This document shows positions 22,694-32,143 of a DNA stretch of 64,000 nucleotides, in pieces. The stretch comes from Bradyrhizobium nanningense (GTDB lineage Bacteria > Pseudomonadota > Alphaproteobacteria > Rhizobiales > Xanthobacteraceae), in assembly GCF_004114535.1 (NCBI RefSeq), contig NZ_LBJC01000030.1:62001-126000 (forward strand), read 5' to 3'. A program made the position numbers and the translations under genes. The notes under the pieces were generated by a model. It saw only the letters and a list, made by a program, of their open reading frames with translations, did not search any database and was not told where the DNA came from. Every line of letters starts with the position of its first letter. Position 1 is the stretch's first letter.

Positions 22694-24232
22694 TCACGCC
22701 ACAGCGGCCGGGATCGGGCGCGGGCTCACGACGTATTCGCGCAGGACCTTGTCGTTGGCGTCGACCTCGATCAGCGCGACGTCGTAGGTCCAGAGATCGG
22801 CGAGGTGCTGCAGCACTCGCTTGGCATCGGTCTCGTTGAGCTGCGAGCCCTTGATGACGTGGTGATGCAGGATCAGGCGGCGGTCGCCGGAGAGATCGAC
22901 GTCGACCACCTCGATATTGGCGTCGATGTAGCCGACATCATGCTGCCGTGCCAGTTCGCGGCGGACTCGGCGGAAGCCGCGGTCGTCGTGGATGGCGTCA
23001 ACCCGGATGCCAGCGCGCTCCTCGGGATCGTCGTGCAGGTGGAACATGCGGAAGTGCCGCATCAATTTGGGACTCAGGAACTGCGCGATGAAGCTTTCAT
23101 CGCGATAATTGGCCCAGACGTCGCGCAGCACGCCCATCACGTCATTCTTACCGGCGATGTCGGGGAACCATTCGCGGTCCTCGTCCCCCGGCCGGGTGAC
23201 GATACGCTCGATGTCCTGCATCACGGCAAAGCCGAGCGCGTAGGGGTTGAAGCCGGAGAAGCGCGGATCGTCGAACTCGGGCTGAAACACCACATTGGTG
23301 TGCGAGCCCAGGAATTCGAGGAAGTTGCCGTCGGTGATGCGGCCCTGCTGATGCAGCTGGGTCATGATGCGATAATGGACGTAGGTCGCCGTCCCCTCGT
23401 TCATCACCTTGGTCTGGCTCTGCGGGTAGAAATATTGCGCGATGTGGCGGACGATGCGGAGCAGCTCGCGCTGCCACGGCGCCAGGCGCGGCGCGCTCTT
23501 CTCCAGGAAGTAGAGCAAATTCTCCTGCGGCAGCCCGAGCAGCTTGCGGCGGCGTTCGATGCTGAGCGCAGACCGGCTCTTCGATGCCCCCTTGGGCACG
23601 GTGCGCCAGAGGTCGTTGAAGACCTCTTCCTCGTGCTGGCGGCGGCGCCCTGCCCGCTTCTCCTCGGCGCGCAGATCGAGCTTCTTCTTGCCGGGATAGC
23701 GATCGATGCCGTGCGACATCAGCGCGTGCGCGGCATCCAGCGTGCGCTCGACCTCGATGCGGCCGTAGCGCTCCTCGCATTGCATGACGTAGTTCTTGGC
23801 GAAGTCGAGATAATCCAGGATACCGTCGGCGTCGGTCCACTGCTTGAACAGATAATTGTTCTTGAAGAAGTGGTTGTGGCCGAAGGCGGCGTGCGCGATC
23901 ACCAGGGTCTGCATCGTCGCCGTGTTCTCCTCCATCAGATAGGAGATGCAGGGCGAGGAGTTGATCACGATCTCATAGGCGAGCCCCATCAGGCCCTTGC
24001 GGTAAGAGGCCTCGTGGAACGCGAAATGCTTGCCGAACGACCAGTGCTTGTAGAACAGCGGCATGCCGACCGACGAATACGCATCCAGCATCTGCTCGGC
24101 AGTGATCACCTCGATCTGGTTCGGATAGACGTCGAGCCCGAGATCCTTCAGCGCCACCTCCTCGCAGGCATCGGTGATGCGCTGCAAGGTGTGGAAATCC
24201 CAATCCGCGCCTTCGAACAATCGTTCCGTCAT
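22694..24232 (-). CDS. spoVR: SpoVR family protein, 512 aa
   Basis: Cytosolic protein of the SpoVR/YcgB family, of uncertain biochemical role but almost always encoded with PrkA and a DUF444 protein. Family landmarks include LGLDVYPNQIEVITAEQMLD, GMPLFYKHWSFGKHF, YEIVINSSPCISYLMEENT, VIAHAAFGHNHFFKNNYLF and NEGTATYVHYRIM. The histidines in AHAAFGHNHFFKNN and the NEG motif suggest a metal site. The ATG at 24232 overlaps the stop of the DUF444 gene by 4 bases, so this is the third and last gene of the operon. Confidence 0.95.
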   Translation of the reverse strand: MTERLFEGADWDFHTLQRITDACEEVALKDLGLDVYPNQIEVITAEQMLDAYSSVGMPLFYKHWSFGKHFAFHEASYRKGLMGLAYEIVINSSPCISYLMEENTATMQTLVIAHAAFGHNHFFKNNYLFKQWTDADGILDYLDFAKNYVMQCEERYGRIEVERTLDAAHALMSHGIDRYPGKKKLDLRAEEKRAGRRRQHEEEVFNDLWRTVPKGASKSRSALSIERRRKLLGLPQENLLYFLEKSAPRLAPWQRELLRIVRHIAQYFYPQSQTKVMNEGTATYVHYRIMTQLHQQGRITDGNFLEFLGSHTNVVFQPEFDDPRFSGFNPYALGFAVMQDIERIVTRPGDEDREWFPDIAGKNDVMGVLRDVWANYRDESFIAQFLSPKLMRHFRMFHLHDDPEERAGIRVDAIHDDRGFRRVRRELARQHDVGYIDANIEVVDVDLSGDRRLILHHHVIKGSQLNETDAKRVLQHLADLWTYDVALIEVDANDKVLREYVVSPRPIPAAVA

Positions 24233-25512
24233 GGAGCGGCTTTCTCCTGGGCAGTTTCGCGACGCTGAAACAAATCGTGGAACACCGGAAAGATCTCGCT
24301 GCGTTCCGAGACCTTGCGCATCGAGAGCGGTGCGCCGCTGTTGCGCAGGCGCTCATAGAGTGTCCAGAGCGAGGAGTCGGAGAGATCGAAGGCGCTGCCG
24401 CCGGACTCCCCGACCTCGAGATAGGCAAAGAACTGGCAGATCGGCAGGATCTTGTCGGTCAGCAGGATGCCCGTCAGTTCGCCGTCGGAATAGGAATTGT
24501 CGCCATCGGAGGCCTGCGCGGCGTAGATATTCCAGTCCGACGGATTGAAGCGCTCGCGCACGATCTCGTGCATCGCCTGGAGCGCGCTGGAGACCAGCGT
24601 GCCGCCCGAGGCCGGGCCGTAGAAGAAAGTCTGCTCGTCGACCTCCTCGGCGCGGTCGGTGTGGCGGATGAAGACGATCTCGACGTGCTTGTAGCGGCGC
24701 TTCAGGAACACGTAGAGCAGCATGTAGAAGCGCTTGGCGAGATCCTTCATGTGCTCGGACATCGAGCCCGAGACGTCCATCAGGCAGAACATCACCGCCT
24801 GCGCCACCGGCCGCGGCACCGTCTCGAAGCGACGGTAGCGGATGTCGAGCGGGTCGATGAAGGGAATGCGCTTGGACTTCGCCTTGAGCTTTTCGAGCTG
24901 GGCGAGCAGCACCTCACGCTCGTCCTCGTCGGTGCAGGCGGCGACCGCAGCTTCCAGCTCTTCGATCTCCTCCTTGCGGGGACGCTTGAGCGCGATGCGG
25001 CGCGCCAGCGCGAGCTTCACCGTCCGGCTCACCGAGATGTTGGCGGGCGAGCCCGAGGTGGTGTAGCCGGCGCGCTGGATGCCCTCGCTCTCGGTCTGCG
25101 CGATCTTGCGCTTGGCGAGATCAGGCAGCTCGAGATCGTCCAGGAACAGATCGACGAATTCGTCGCGGGAGAGCACGAAGCGGAACGCGTCCTCGCTGTC
25201 GCCTTCGCCCGGGCCGGAATCCTTGGCGCTGCCCTGGCCGGAGCGCTGGAGATAGTCGCCCTCGACGAACTTCTTGTTGCCGGGCAGCACCATGTCGCGC
25301 GTCCCGCCTTCGCGGCGAAAGCGCGGCTCGTGCATGCCGTCGAGCGGGATCGTGACCTCGCCGCCCTCCAGGACGTCCTTGATGTCGCGTTCCTGCGAGG
25401 TCTTCTTGACGGCGCCCTGCACCAGGGATTTGGCCCGACGCAAGAACCGCTGGCGGTTCTCAAGACTCTTGCCGCCTGGATTCAGGCGCCTGTCAATAAT
25501 GTGAATGGGCAC
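24229..25512 (-). CDS. yeaH: YeaH-type DUF444 protein with VWA-like domain, 427 aa
   Basis: Begins at a GTG (MPIHIIDRRLNPGGKSLENR), matching the E. coli YeaH N-terminus (M-x-x-F-I-D-R-R-L-N). The C-terminal part contains VMFCLMDVSGSMSEHMKDLA, a MIDAS-type D-x-S-G-S motif of von Willebrand A domains, followed by IVFIRHTDRAEEVDEQTFF and ASDGDNSYSDG. It is thought to act with the PrkA kinase in stress adaptation. The gene lies 24 bases after prkA and overlaps spoVR, so all three are one transcript. Confidence 0.94.
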   Translation of the reverse strand: MPIHIIDRRLNPGGKSLENRQRFLRRAKSLVQGAVKKTSQERDIKDVLEGGEVTIPLDGMHEPRFRREGGTRDMVLPGNKKFVEGDYLQRSGQGSAKDSGPGEGDSEDAFRFVLSRDEFVDLFLDDLELPDLAKRKIAQTESEGIQRAGYTTSGSPANISVSRTVKLALARRIALKRPRKEEIEELEAAVAACTDEDEREVLLAQLEKLKAKSKRIPFIDPLDIRYRRFETVPRPVAQAVMFCLMDVSGSMSEHMKDLAKRFYMLLYVFLKRRYKHVEIVFIRHTDRAEEVDEQTFFYGPASGGTLVSSALQAMHEIVRERFNPSDWNIYAAQASDGDNSYSDGELTGILLTDKILPICQFFAYLEVGESGGSAFDLSDSSLWTLYERLRNSGAPLSMRKVSERSEIFPVFHDLFQRRETAQEKAAP

Positions 25513-25536
25513 TTTACCATTCGCCTCCCATCCGCC

Positions 25537-27480
25537 TCAACCGGCCTGCTTCACGCGCATATACCATTCGACGAGCCGGCGAACCTGACGCTCGGTGTAG
25601 CCACGCTCCACCATGCGTGCGACGAACTCGCCGTGCTTCTTCTCCGTCTCGCCGTCCTTCTTCGACCCGAAGGAGATGACCGGAAGCAGATCCTCGACTT
25701 GCGAGAATATCCTCTTTTCGATCACGTCGCGAATCTTCTCGTAGGAGGTCCAGGTCGGATTTTTGCCACCATTCTGGGCCCGCGACCGTAACGAGAATTT
25801 GACGACCTCGTTGCGGAAGTCCTTGGGGTTGGCGATGCCGGCCGGCTTCTCGATTTTCGTCAGCTCCTGGTTCAAAAGCTCGCGATCGAGCAGCTGGCCG
25901 GTGTCGGGATCCTTGAAGTCCTGGTCCTCGATCCAGGCGTCGGCATAGTCGACGTAGCGATCGAACAGGTTCTGGCCGTAATCCGAGTAGGATTCCAGAT
26001 AGGCCTTCTGGATCTCGTTGCCGATGAACTCGGCATAGCGCGGCGCGAGATCCGCCTTGATGAATTCGAGATAACGTTTCTCGGTCTCCTCCGGAAGTTG
26101 CTCACGGCGGATCGCCTGCTCCAGCGCGTACATCAGATGCACGGCGTCGGCGGCGACCTCCTGCGGATCGTGGTTGAAGGTCGCAGCCAGGATCTTGAAG
26201 GCGAAGCGGGTGGAGACGCCGTCCATGCCTTCGTCGACGCCGGCGGCATCGCGATATTCCTGGACGCTGCGCGCCTTCGGGTCGGATTCCTTCAGGCTCT
26301 CGCCGTCGTAGACCCGCATCTTGCCGAACAGGGTCGAGTTCTCGTGCTTGCGCAGGCGCGACATCACCGAGAACCGCGCCAGCGTCTCCAGCGTCGAGGG
26401 CGCGCAAGGCGCCGAGGCGAGCTCGGAGCCCTGGATCAGCTTCTCGTAGATCTTCTGCTCTTCGGTGACGCGCAGGCAGTACGGCACCTTGATCACGCAG
26501 ATGCGGTCGATGAAGGCTTCGTTGTTCTTGTTCGCCTTGAAGCTCGCCCACTCGGCTTCGTTGGAGTGCGCCAGGATCACGCCGGTGAACGGGATCGCCC
26601 CGATGTTCTCGGTGCCGATGTAATTGCCTTCCTGCGTCGCGGTCAGCAGCGGGTGCAGCATCTTGATCGGCGCCTTGAACATCTCGACGAACTCGAGCAC
26701 GCCCTGGTTGGCGCGGTTGAGGCCGCCGGAATAGCTGTAGGCGTCGGGATCGTTCTGCGCGTAGGTCTCGAGCTTGCGGATGTCGACCTTGCCGACCAGC
26801 GAGGAGATATCCTGGTTGTTCTCGTCACCGGGTTCGGTCTTGGAGACTGCGATCTGGCGCAGCCGCGACGGCTGAATCTTGGCGACGCGGAATTGAGAGA
26901 TATCGCCGCCGAAGGCTTCGAGCCGCTTGTAGCACCACGGGCTCATCAGCCCGGTGAGACGCCGGCGCGGAATGCCGTACTTCTCTTCCAGCATCGGTCC
27001 GAGGTTATCTGGATCGAACAGACTGAGCGGGCTTTCGAACACGGGCGAGAGTTCATCGCCGGCCTTGAGCACGTAGATCGGATGCACTTCCATCAGCGAC
27101 TTCAGCCGCTCGGCGAGCGAAGACTTGCCGCCGCCGACCGGTCCGAGCAGGTAGAGGATCTGCTTGCGCTCCTCCAGGCCCTGCGCCGCATGACGGAAGA
27201 AACCAACGATTCGCTCGATGGTTTCTTCCATGCCGTAGAAGCCGGCGAAGGCCGGATAGGTCCGGATCGTGCGGTTCAAAAAAATACGGCCAAGGCGTGG
27301 GTCCTTGGCCGTGTCAATCGTCTGAGGTTCACCGATCGCTGCTAGCAGTCGTTCGGCCGCGTTCGCGTATTTCATGGGATCGCTTCGACACGATTCCAGA
27401 TATTCCGCCATCGACATGTCGTGCTGGCTTCTCGCCTCGAACGACCGAGCGAAAGCGTTGAATAGAGAATCGTTGTACAT
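25537..27480 (-). CDS. prkA: PrkA (YeaG) serine protein kinase, 647 aa
   Basis: AAA-type ATPase and serine protein kinase. Walker A is GPVGGGKSSLAERL (near 113-126). The N-terminal SMAEYLESCRSDPMKYANAAERLL and the middle KIQPSRLRQIAVSKTEPGDENN are diagnostic. GLNRANQGVLEFVEMFKAPI and ILAHSNEAEW belong to the ATPase core, and the C-terminal third is the PrkA-specific kinase-like domain. The ATG at 27480 has GGAGAGGG upstream. It leads the prkA-yeaH-spoVR operon. In E. coli the matching yeaGH genes are controlled by the stress sigma factor RpoS. Here a near-perfect EcfG-type promoter lies 35 bases upstream, suggesting the same logic. Confidence 0.96.
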   Translation of the reverse strand: MYNDSLFNAFARSFEARSQHDMSMAEYLESCRSDPMKYANAAERLLAAIGEPQTIDTAKDPRLGRIFLNRTIRTYPAFAGFYGMEETIERIVGFFRHAAQGLEERKQILYLLGPVGGGKSSLAERLKSLMEVHPIYVLKAGDELSPVFESPLSLFDPDNLGPMLEEKYGIPRRRLTGLMSPWCYKRLEAFGGDISQFRVAKIQPSRLRQIAVSKTEPGDENNQDISSLVGKVDIRKLETYAQNDPDAYSYSGGLNRANQGVLEFVEMFKAPIKMLHPLLTATQEGNYIGTENIGAIPFTGVILAHSNEAEWASFKANKNNEAFIDRICVIKVPYCLRVTEEQKIYEKLIQGSELASAPCAPSTLETLARFSVMSRLRKHENSTLFGKMRVYDGESLKESDPKARSVQEYRDAAGVDEGMDGVSTRFAFKILAATFNHDPQEVAADAVHLMYALEQAIRREQLPEETEKRYLEFIKADLAPRYAEFIGNEIQKAYLESYSDYGQNLFDRYVDYADAWIEDQDFKDPDTGQLLDRELLNQELTKIEKPAGIANPKDFRNEVVKFSLRSRAQNGGKNPTWTSYEKIRDVIEKRIFSQVEDLLPVISFGSKKDGETEKKHGEFVARMVERGYTERQVRRLVEWYMRVKQAG

Positions 27481-27514
27481 GATCCCTCTCCGCGTGAGTT
27501 CCGCTACAAGCTGA

Positions 27515-27540
27515 AACGAAAGCAGTTACCGGACCGTTCC
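27515..27540 (-). promoter_or_regulatory. EcfG-type general stress promoter of prkA
   Basis: On the minus strand GGAAC (27540-27536), then 17 bases, then CGTT (27518-27515). This is an exact match to the alphaproteobacterial general stress sigma consensus GGAAC-N16/17-CGTT. Transcription would start near 27508, about 28 bases before the prkA ATG. Confidence 0.75.
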
Positions 27541-28255
27541 TCAGGCCGTTCGAATCAGCGTGAGCACATGACCATCATTGGACACCCTGGTGCCGACACG
27601 ACGCAACGCACAACGTAGGCACTCGTTGAGTTACGAACAGGCACATGCCTGTAATTTGTGCGAATCTCTGTCTATATTGGCTCATTTCCAGGAAATGTCA
27701 CTTGGTCGCAACATCCGGGCATTACCGGAGATGCGTTCATCCGGCGTTGCAGCATAGCGATCCGGGAGCGGCGATCTTATGACGCTTGTACGGCGAAGCC
27801 TCGAGCGCCGCGTTGGGGGTCGCGTTCATCTTCCTGCTGCAATGCGGTGCGCGGCGTGCTGGTCGCGTGCGCGTCGCGGCAAGCACGCAGGTGCTGCTGC
27901 AAGTCCGCACTCTTCAGCGGAAATTCCCGCAACCGAATCCCACGGCAGAAATTCATCGCCGATGCGGGGATCGCGGATGCCGAAGGGATTGACGACGACC
28001 ACCGGGCCCCGCGCGGTGGGGAGCATCCAGATCAGCCGGACACCACGACGCCGGCATATCCCATTCGGCCGACGACTTTCTACGCAACAACCGCTACTGC
28101 CGCCCGGATCGCCATGATCGCGACGGAGTTACACTGGAGGGTATGACGCCTGTACCCTTGATTGGTTCCCTCCCGGGTGCATGTACGCTAGAGGATAGCG
28201 CGGCAGGACCGGCGCGGAAACCCCTCGCCCGCAGGCTTGGAGATAAATAAGCATC
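27541..28255. other. Long intergenic region upstream of prkA and tal-pgi
   Basis: Between the prkA promoter and the tal-pgi start there is no intact gene I would accept. 27541-27777 has no clear feature beyond a short palindrome, CAGGCACATGCCTG. 27778-28115 holds a broken minus-strand gene (listed separately). 28116-28255 includes a minus-strand GGAAC-N16-CGTC box (28169-28145) that could have driven the broken gene, and the region just before the tal-pgi ATG has no strong ribosome binding site except GGAGAT (28242-28247). Confidence 0.55.
27778..28115 (-). pseudogene. Decayed STM3941-like gene
   Basis: From an ATG at 28115 the reading changes frame at least once. A hydrophobic start (MAIRAAVAVVA) is followed by stops. 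The frame with LIWMLPTARG then continues into PVVVVNPFGIRDPRIGDEF and LPWDSVAGIS. Against residues of the intact protein at 18830-19402 (PVLFITRVGLRDTRIADD onward) I count 13 identities in 32 positions, with G, RD, RI, D, W, SV and IS conserved. After that the similarity is lost. I read this as a remnant of a related gene; chance similarity is possible. Confidence 0.4.
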
Positions 28256-31105
28256 ATGAATCCCGTCAAAGAACTGGAAAAGCACGGACAAGCCGTCTGG
28301 CTGGACTTCCTGGCCCGCGGCTTCATCGCCAAGGGCGACCTGAAGCGGCTGATCGACACCGACGGCGTCAAGGGCGTCACCTCCAATCCCTCGATCTTCG
28401 AGAAGGCGATCGGCAGCTCGGACGAATACGATGCTCCGATCGGCAAGGCGCTGAAGCGCGGCGACCGGACCGTGGCCGATTTGTTCGAGGCCGTCGCGGT
28501 CGAGGACATCCAGAATGCCGCCGACGTGCTCCGCCCGGTCTATGACCGTCTCAAGGGAGGCGACGGCTATGTCAGCCTGGAGGTCTCGCCCTATCTCGCC
28601 ATGGACACATCAGGCACGATCACTGAAGCACGGCGGCTCTGGAAGGATGTTGGTCGCAAGAACCTGATGGTGAAGGTGCCGGCGACGCCGGAAGGCCTGC
28701 CGGCTATCGAGACGCTGATCGGTGACGGCATCAGCATCAACATCACGCTGCTGTTCTCCAGGGCGGTCTACCTCCAGGTGGCGGAAGCCTACATCGCCGG
28801 TCTCGAAAAATACGTCGCCGGCGGCGACGACCCCTCGCATGTCGCGAGCGTGGCGAGCTTCTTCGTCAGCCGCATCGATTCCGTGGTCGACAAGCAGCTC
28901 GACGAAAAGATCGCCCGCGCCAACGACCCATCCGAAAAGGAGCGGCTCGCCGCGCTGAAAGGCAAGGTCGCGGTCGCCAACGCCAAGGTTGCCTACCAGG
29001 ACTACAAGCGCCTGTTCTCGGGTCCCCGCTGGGACAAGCTCGCCGCCAAGGGCGCCAAGCCGCAGCGCATGCTGTGGGCCTCGACCGGCACCAAGAACAA
29101 GGATTACAGCGACGTCCTCTATGTCGAGGAGCTGATCGGCCCCGACACCATCAATACGATGCCGCCGGCGACGCTGGAGGCGTTCCGCGACCACGGCAAG
29201 CTGCGGGACAGCCTGGAGGAGAACGTCGACGACGCTCGCCGTGTGCTGGAAGAGATGGAGCGCTCCGGCATCTCGCTCGACGCCATCACCGAGGACCTCG
29301 TCAAGGACGGCGTCAAGCTGTTCGCCGACGCCGCCGACAAGCTCTACGGCGCCGTCGCCCACAAGCGCGCCACCGTGCTCGCACCCGCGCTGGATCGGCA
29401 GCTTCTCTCGCTCGGCGCCGGCCTCGGCAAGGCGGTGGCCAAGAGCACCGAGGAATGGCGGGCGTCCGCCAAGATCCGCAGGCTGTGGCGGCGCGACAAG
29501 TCGGTCTGGACCGGTGCCGACGAGGACAAATGGCTCGGCTGGCTGGACAGCGCGACCAAGGCCGACATTGCCGATTACGAGGATTATGCCGGCCGCGTGA
29601 AGGGCCAGAAATTCTCCGACGCCGTCGTGCTCGGCATGGGCGGATCGAGCCTCGGCCCCGAGGTGCTGGCCGAGACGTTCGGGAAGAAGCCCGGCTTCCC
29701 GAAGCTGCATGTGCTGGATTCCACCGATCCGGCGCAGGTGCGCGCAATGGAGGCGAAGATCGACATCGCGAGCACAGTGTTCATCGTCTCGAGCAAGTCC
29801 GGCGGCACCACCGAGCCGAACGCGATGAAGGACTATTTCCATGAGCAGGTTGCCAAGGCGGTCGGTGCGAAGGTGAAGACCGGCCACCGCTTCATCGCGG
29901 TGACCGATCCCGGCTCGTCGCTGGAGAAGGCGGCCAAGAGCCTCCATTACGCCCGCATCTTCCATGGCGAACCATCGATCGGCGGCCGCTATTCGGTGCT
30001 GTCGCCGTTCGGCCTAGTGCCGGCGGCAACCGCCGGCATCGACGTCAAGACCTTCGTCAAGCATGCGCTCTCCATGGCCCGCTCCTGCGGGCCGGACGTG
30101 CCGCCGAGCGAAAACCCCGGCGTGCAGCTCGGCCTTGCCATGGGGCTCGCCGGCCTCGAAGGCCGCGACAAGGTGACGATCCTGGCGTCGGAGAAGATTG
30201 CCGATTTCGGCGCCTGGGCCGAACAGCTCATCGCGGAATCGACGGGTAAGGAAGGCAAGGGCCTGATCCCGATCGAGGGCGAGCCGCTGGGCGATCCCTC
30301 GGTCTACGGCAACGACCGGTTCTTTATCGACATCCGCATCGAAGGCGAGGCCGACGCCGCCCACGATTCCAAGCTCGCCGCGATCGAGGCTGCCGGCCAT
30401 CCCGTGGTGCGCATCGTCATGAAGTCGATCGACCATCTCGGCCAGGAATTCTTCCGCTTCGAGATGGCAACCGCTGTGGCGGGCTCCATCCTCGGCATCA
30501 ACCCGTTCGACCAGCCGGACGTGGAGGCGGCCAAGATCAAGACCCGCGAGCTGACGGCCTCGTTCGAGAAGACCGGCGCGCTGCCCAAAGAGCAACCGGT
30601 TGTCAGCACCGACGAGGCCGATCTCTACACTGACGAGGCCAACGCCACGGCGTTGCGCGCCGCCGGCGCCAACGGCGACCTCACCTCCTGGCTCAAGGCC
30701 CATCTCTCCCGGTCGGGCCATGGCGACTATGTCGCCCTGCTCGGCTACATCGCGCGCGACAAGGCGACGATCGATGCATTCCAGGCCATGCGGCTCGAGG
30801 TGCGCGAGAAACGGCATGTTGCGACCTGCGCCGAGTTCGGTCCGCGCTTCCTGCACTCGACCGGACAGGCCTACAAGGGCGGCCCCGACAGCGGCGTGTT
30901 CCTCCAGATCACCGCCGACGATGCCAAGGACCTCAAGGTGCCGGGCCAGAAGGCCAGCTTCGGCGTGATCAAGGCGGCACAGGCGCGCGGCGATTTCGAC
31001 GTGCTCACCGAACGCGGCCGGCGCGCCCTGCGCGTGCACCTGAAGGGCGGGCTCAAGAAGGGTCTTGCTGCACTCAACGCGGCGCTCAACGACGCGCTGA
31101 ACTAA
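28256..31105 (+). CDS. tal-pgi: Bifunctional transaldolase / glucose-6-phosphate isomerase
   Basis: 949 aa, two enzymes in one chain. The N-terminal part (about 1-360) is transaldolase: GVTSNPSIFEKAI and Lys140 in LMVKVPATPEGLPA, the Schiff-base lysine. The C-terminal part (about 390-949) is phosphoglucose isomerase, with VVLGMGGSSLGPEVL and IVSSKSGGTTEPNAM. The fusion is known in several alphaproteobacteria and cyanobacteria. It heads an operon with gnd, zwf, pgl and gntK, so one polypeptide connects the pentose phosphate cycle to fructose and glucose 6-phosphate. Confidence 0.96.
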   Translation: MNPVKELEKHGQAVWLDFLARGFIAKGDLKRLIDTDGVKGVTSNPSIFEKAIGSSDEYDAPIGKALKRGDRTVADLFEAVAVEDIQNAADVLRPVYDRLKGGDGYVSLEVSPYLAMDTSGTITEARRLWKDVGRKNLMVKVPATPEGLPAIETLIGDGISINITLLFSRAVYLQVAEAYIAGLEKYVAGGDDPSHVASVASFFVSRIDSVVDKQLDEKIARANDPSEKERLAALKGKVAVANAKVAYQDYKRLFSGPRWDKLAAKGAKPQRMLWASTGTKNKDYSDVLYVEELIGPDTINTMPPATLEAFRDHGKLRDSLEENVDDARRVLEEMERSGISLDAITEDLVKDGVKLFADAADKLYGAVAHKRATVLAPALDRQLLSLGAGLGKAVAKSTEEWRASAKIRRLWRRDKSVWTGADEDKWLGWLDSATKADIADYEDYAGRVKGQKFSDAVVLGMGGSSLGPEVLAETFGKKPGFPKLHVLDSTDPAQVRAMEAKIDIASTVFIVSSKSGGTTEPNAMKDYFHEQVAKAVGAKVKTGHRFIAVTDPGSSLEKAAKSLHYARIFHGEPSIGGRYSVLSPFGLVPAATAGIDVKTFVKHALSMARSCGPDVPPSENPGVQLGLAMGLAGLEGRDKVTILASEKIADFGAWAEQLIAESTGKEGKGLIPIEGEPLGDPSVYGNDRFFIDIRIEGEADAAHDSKLAAIEAAGHPVVRIVMKSIDHLGQEFFRFEMATAVAGSILGINPFDQPDVEAAKIKTRELTASFEKTGALPKEQPVVSTDEADLYTDEANATALRAAGANGDLTSWLKAHLSRSGHGDYVALLGYIARDKATIDAFQAMRLEVREKRHVATCAEFGPRFLHSTGQAYKGGPDSGVFLQITADDAKDLKVPGQKASFGVIKAAQARGDFDVLTERGRRALRVHLKGGLKKGLAALNAALNDALN

Positions 31106-31117
31106 GGAAGATTGCCA

Positions 31118-32116
31118 ATGCAACTCGGCATGATCGGCCTCGGCCGGATGGGCGGCAACATCGTTCGCCGCCTGATGCGCCAGGGACATTCCACCGTGGT
31201 CTACGACAAGGACGCCAAGGCCGTAGCTGGCCTTGCCGCCGACGGCGCGGTCGGCTCCGCGACGCTCGAGGACTTCATCTCGAAACTCGAGCGGCCGCGC
31301 ACCGCCTGGGTGATGCTGCCGGCCGGCCACATCACCGAGACGACGATCGACACGATCGCCGGCGTGATGCAGGAAGGCGACGTCATCATCGACGGCGGCA
31401 ACACCTTCTGGCAGGACGACGTCCGCCGCGGCAAAGCGCTGAAGGCCCGCGGCATCCACTATGTCGACGTCGGCACCTCAGGCGGCGTCTGGGGCCTCGA
31501 CCGCGGCTATTGCATGATGATCGGTGGCGAGAAGCAGGTGGTCGACCGGCTCGATCCGATCTTCGCCGCGCTCGCCCCCGGCGCCGGCGACATTCCGCGC
31601 ACGGAGGGACGCGAGGGCCGCGATCCCCGCATTGAGCAGGGCTACATCCATGCCGGCCCCGTCGGCGCCGGCCACTTCGTCAAGATGATCCACAACGGCA
31701 TCGAATACGGCCTGATGCAGGCCTATGCCGAAGGGTTCGACATCCTCAAGAACGCCAACATCGAGGCCCTGCCGGCGGATCATCGCTACGATTTCGATCT
31801 CGCCGACATCGCGGAAGTGTGGCGACGCGGCAGCGTGATCCCGTCATGGCTGCTCGACCTCACCTCGACCGCGCTCGCCGACAGCCCGCAGCTGTCGGAA
31901 TATTCCGGCTTCGTCGAGGATTCCGGCGAAGGACGCTGGACCGTGAATGCCGCGATCGACGAGGCCGTACCGGCCGAGGTCCTGACCGCCGCGCTCTACA
32001 CACGTTTCCGTTCCCGCAAGGAACACACCTTCGCCGAAAAAATTCTCTCGGCGATGCGTGCGGGGTTCGGCGGCCACAAGGAGCCGAAGCAGCCGGATGC
32101 TTCGAAGCCAAAGTAA
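31118..32116 (+). CDS. gnd: 6-phosphogluconate dehydrogenase, decarboxylating (short form)
   Basis: 332 aa, shorter than the 470-aa E. coli enzyme and typical of the NAD-preferring bacterial form. MQLGMIGLGRMGGNIVRRL is the nucleotide-binding start; DVGTSGGVWGLDRGYCMMIG and GPVGAGHFVKMIHNGIEYGL (catalytic Lys and His-Asn) follow. Converts 6-phosphogluconate to ribulose 5-phosphate and CO2. I chose the ATG at 31118 with AAGGAAG 7 bases upstream, rather than the in-frame TTG two codons earlier. Second gene of the operon, 12 bases after tal-pgi. Confidence 0.94.
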   Translation: MQLGMIGLGRMGGNIVRRLMRQGHSTVVYDKDAKAVAGLAADGAVGSATLEDFISKLERPRTAWVMLPAGHITETTIDTIAGVMQEGDVIIDGGNTFWQDDVRRGKALKARGIHYVDVGTSGGVWGLDRGYCMMIGGEKQVVDRLDPIFAALAPGAGDIPRTEGREGRDPRIEQGYIHAGPVGAGHFVKMIHNGIEYGLMQAYAEGFDILKNANIEALPADHRYDFDLADIAEVWRRGSVIPSWLLDLTSTALADSPQLSEYSGFVEDSGEGRWTVNAAIDEAVPAEVLTAALYTRFRSRKEHTFAEKILSAMRAGFGGHKEPKQPDASKPK

Positions 32117-32143
32117 GACGTAACAAGCGAAGGCCAACCGTTC

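Noticed and set aside
22457..22787. Overlapping small plus-strand frames downstream of DUF1801
   Set aside because: They lie in palindromic repeat family C and the end of spoVR; no start signal or family similarity.
27658..28146. Plus-strand frame of 162 codons upstream of tal-pgi
   Set aside because: No ribosome binding site, unusual composition, and the opposite strand shows a better explanation (decayed STM3941-like gene).
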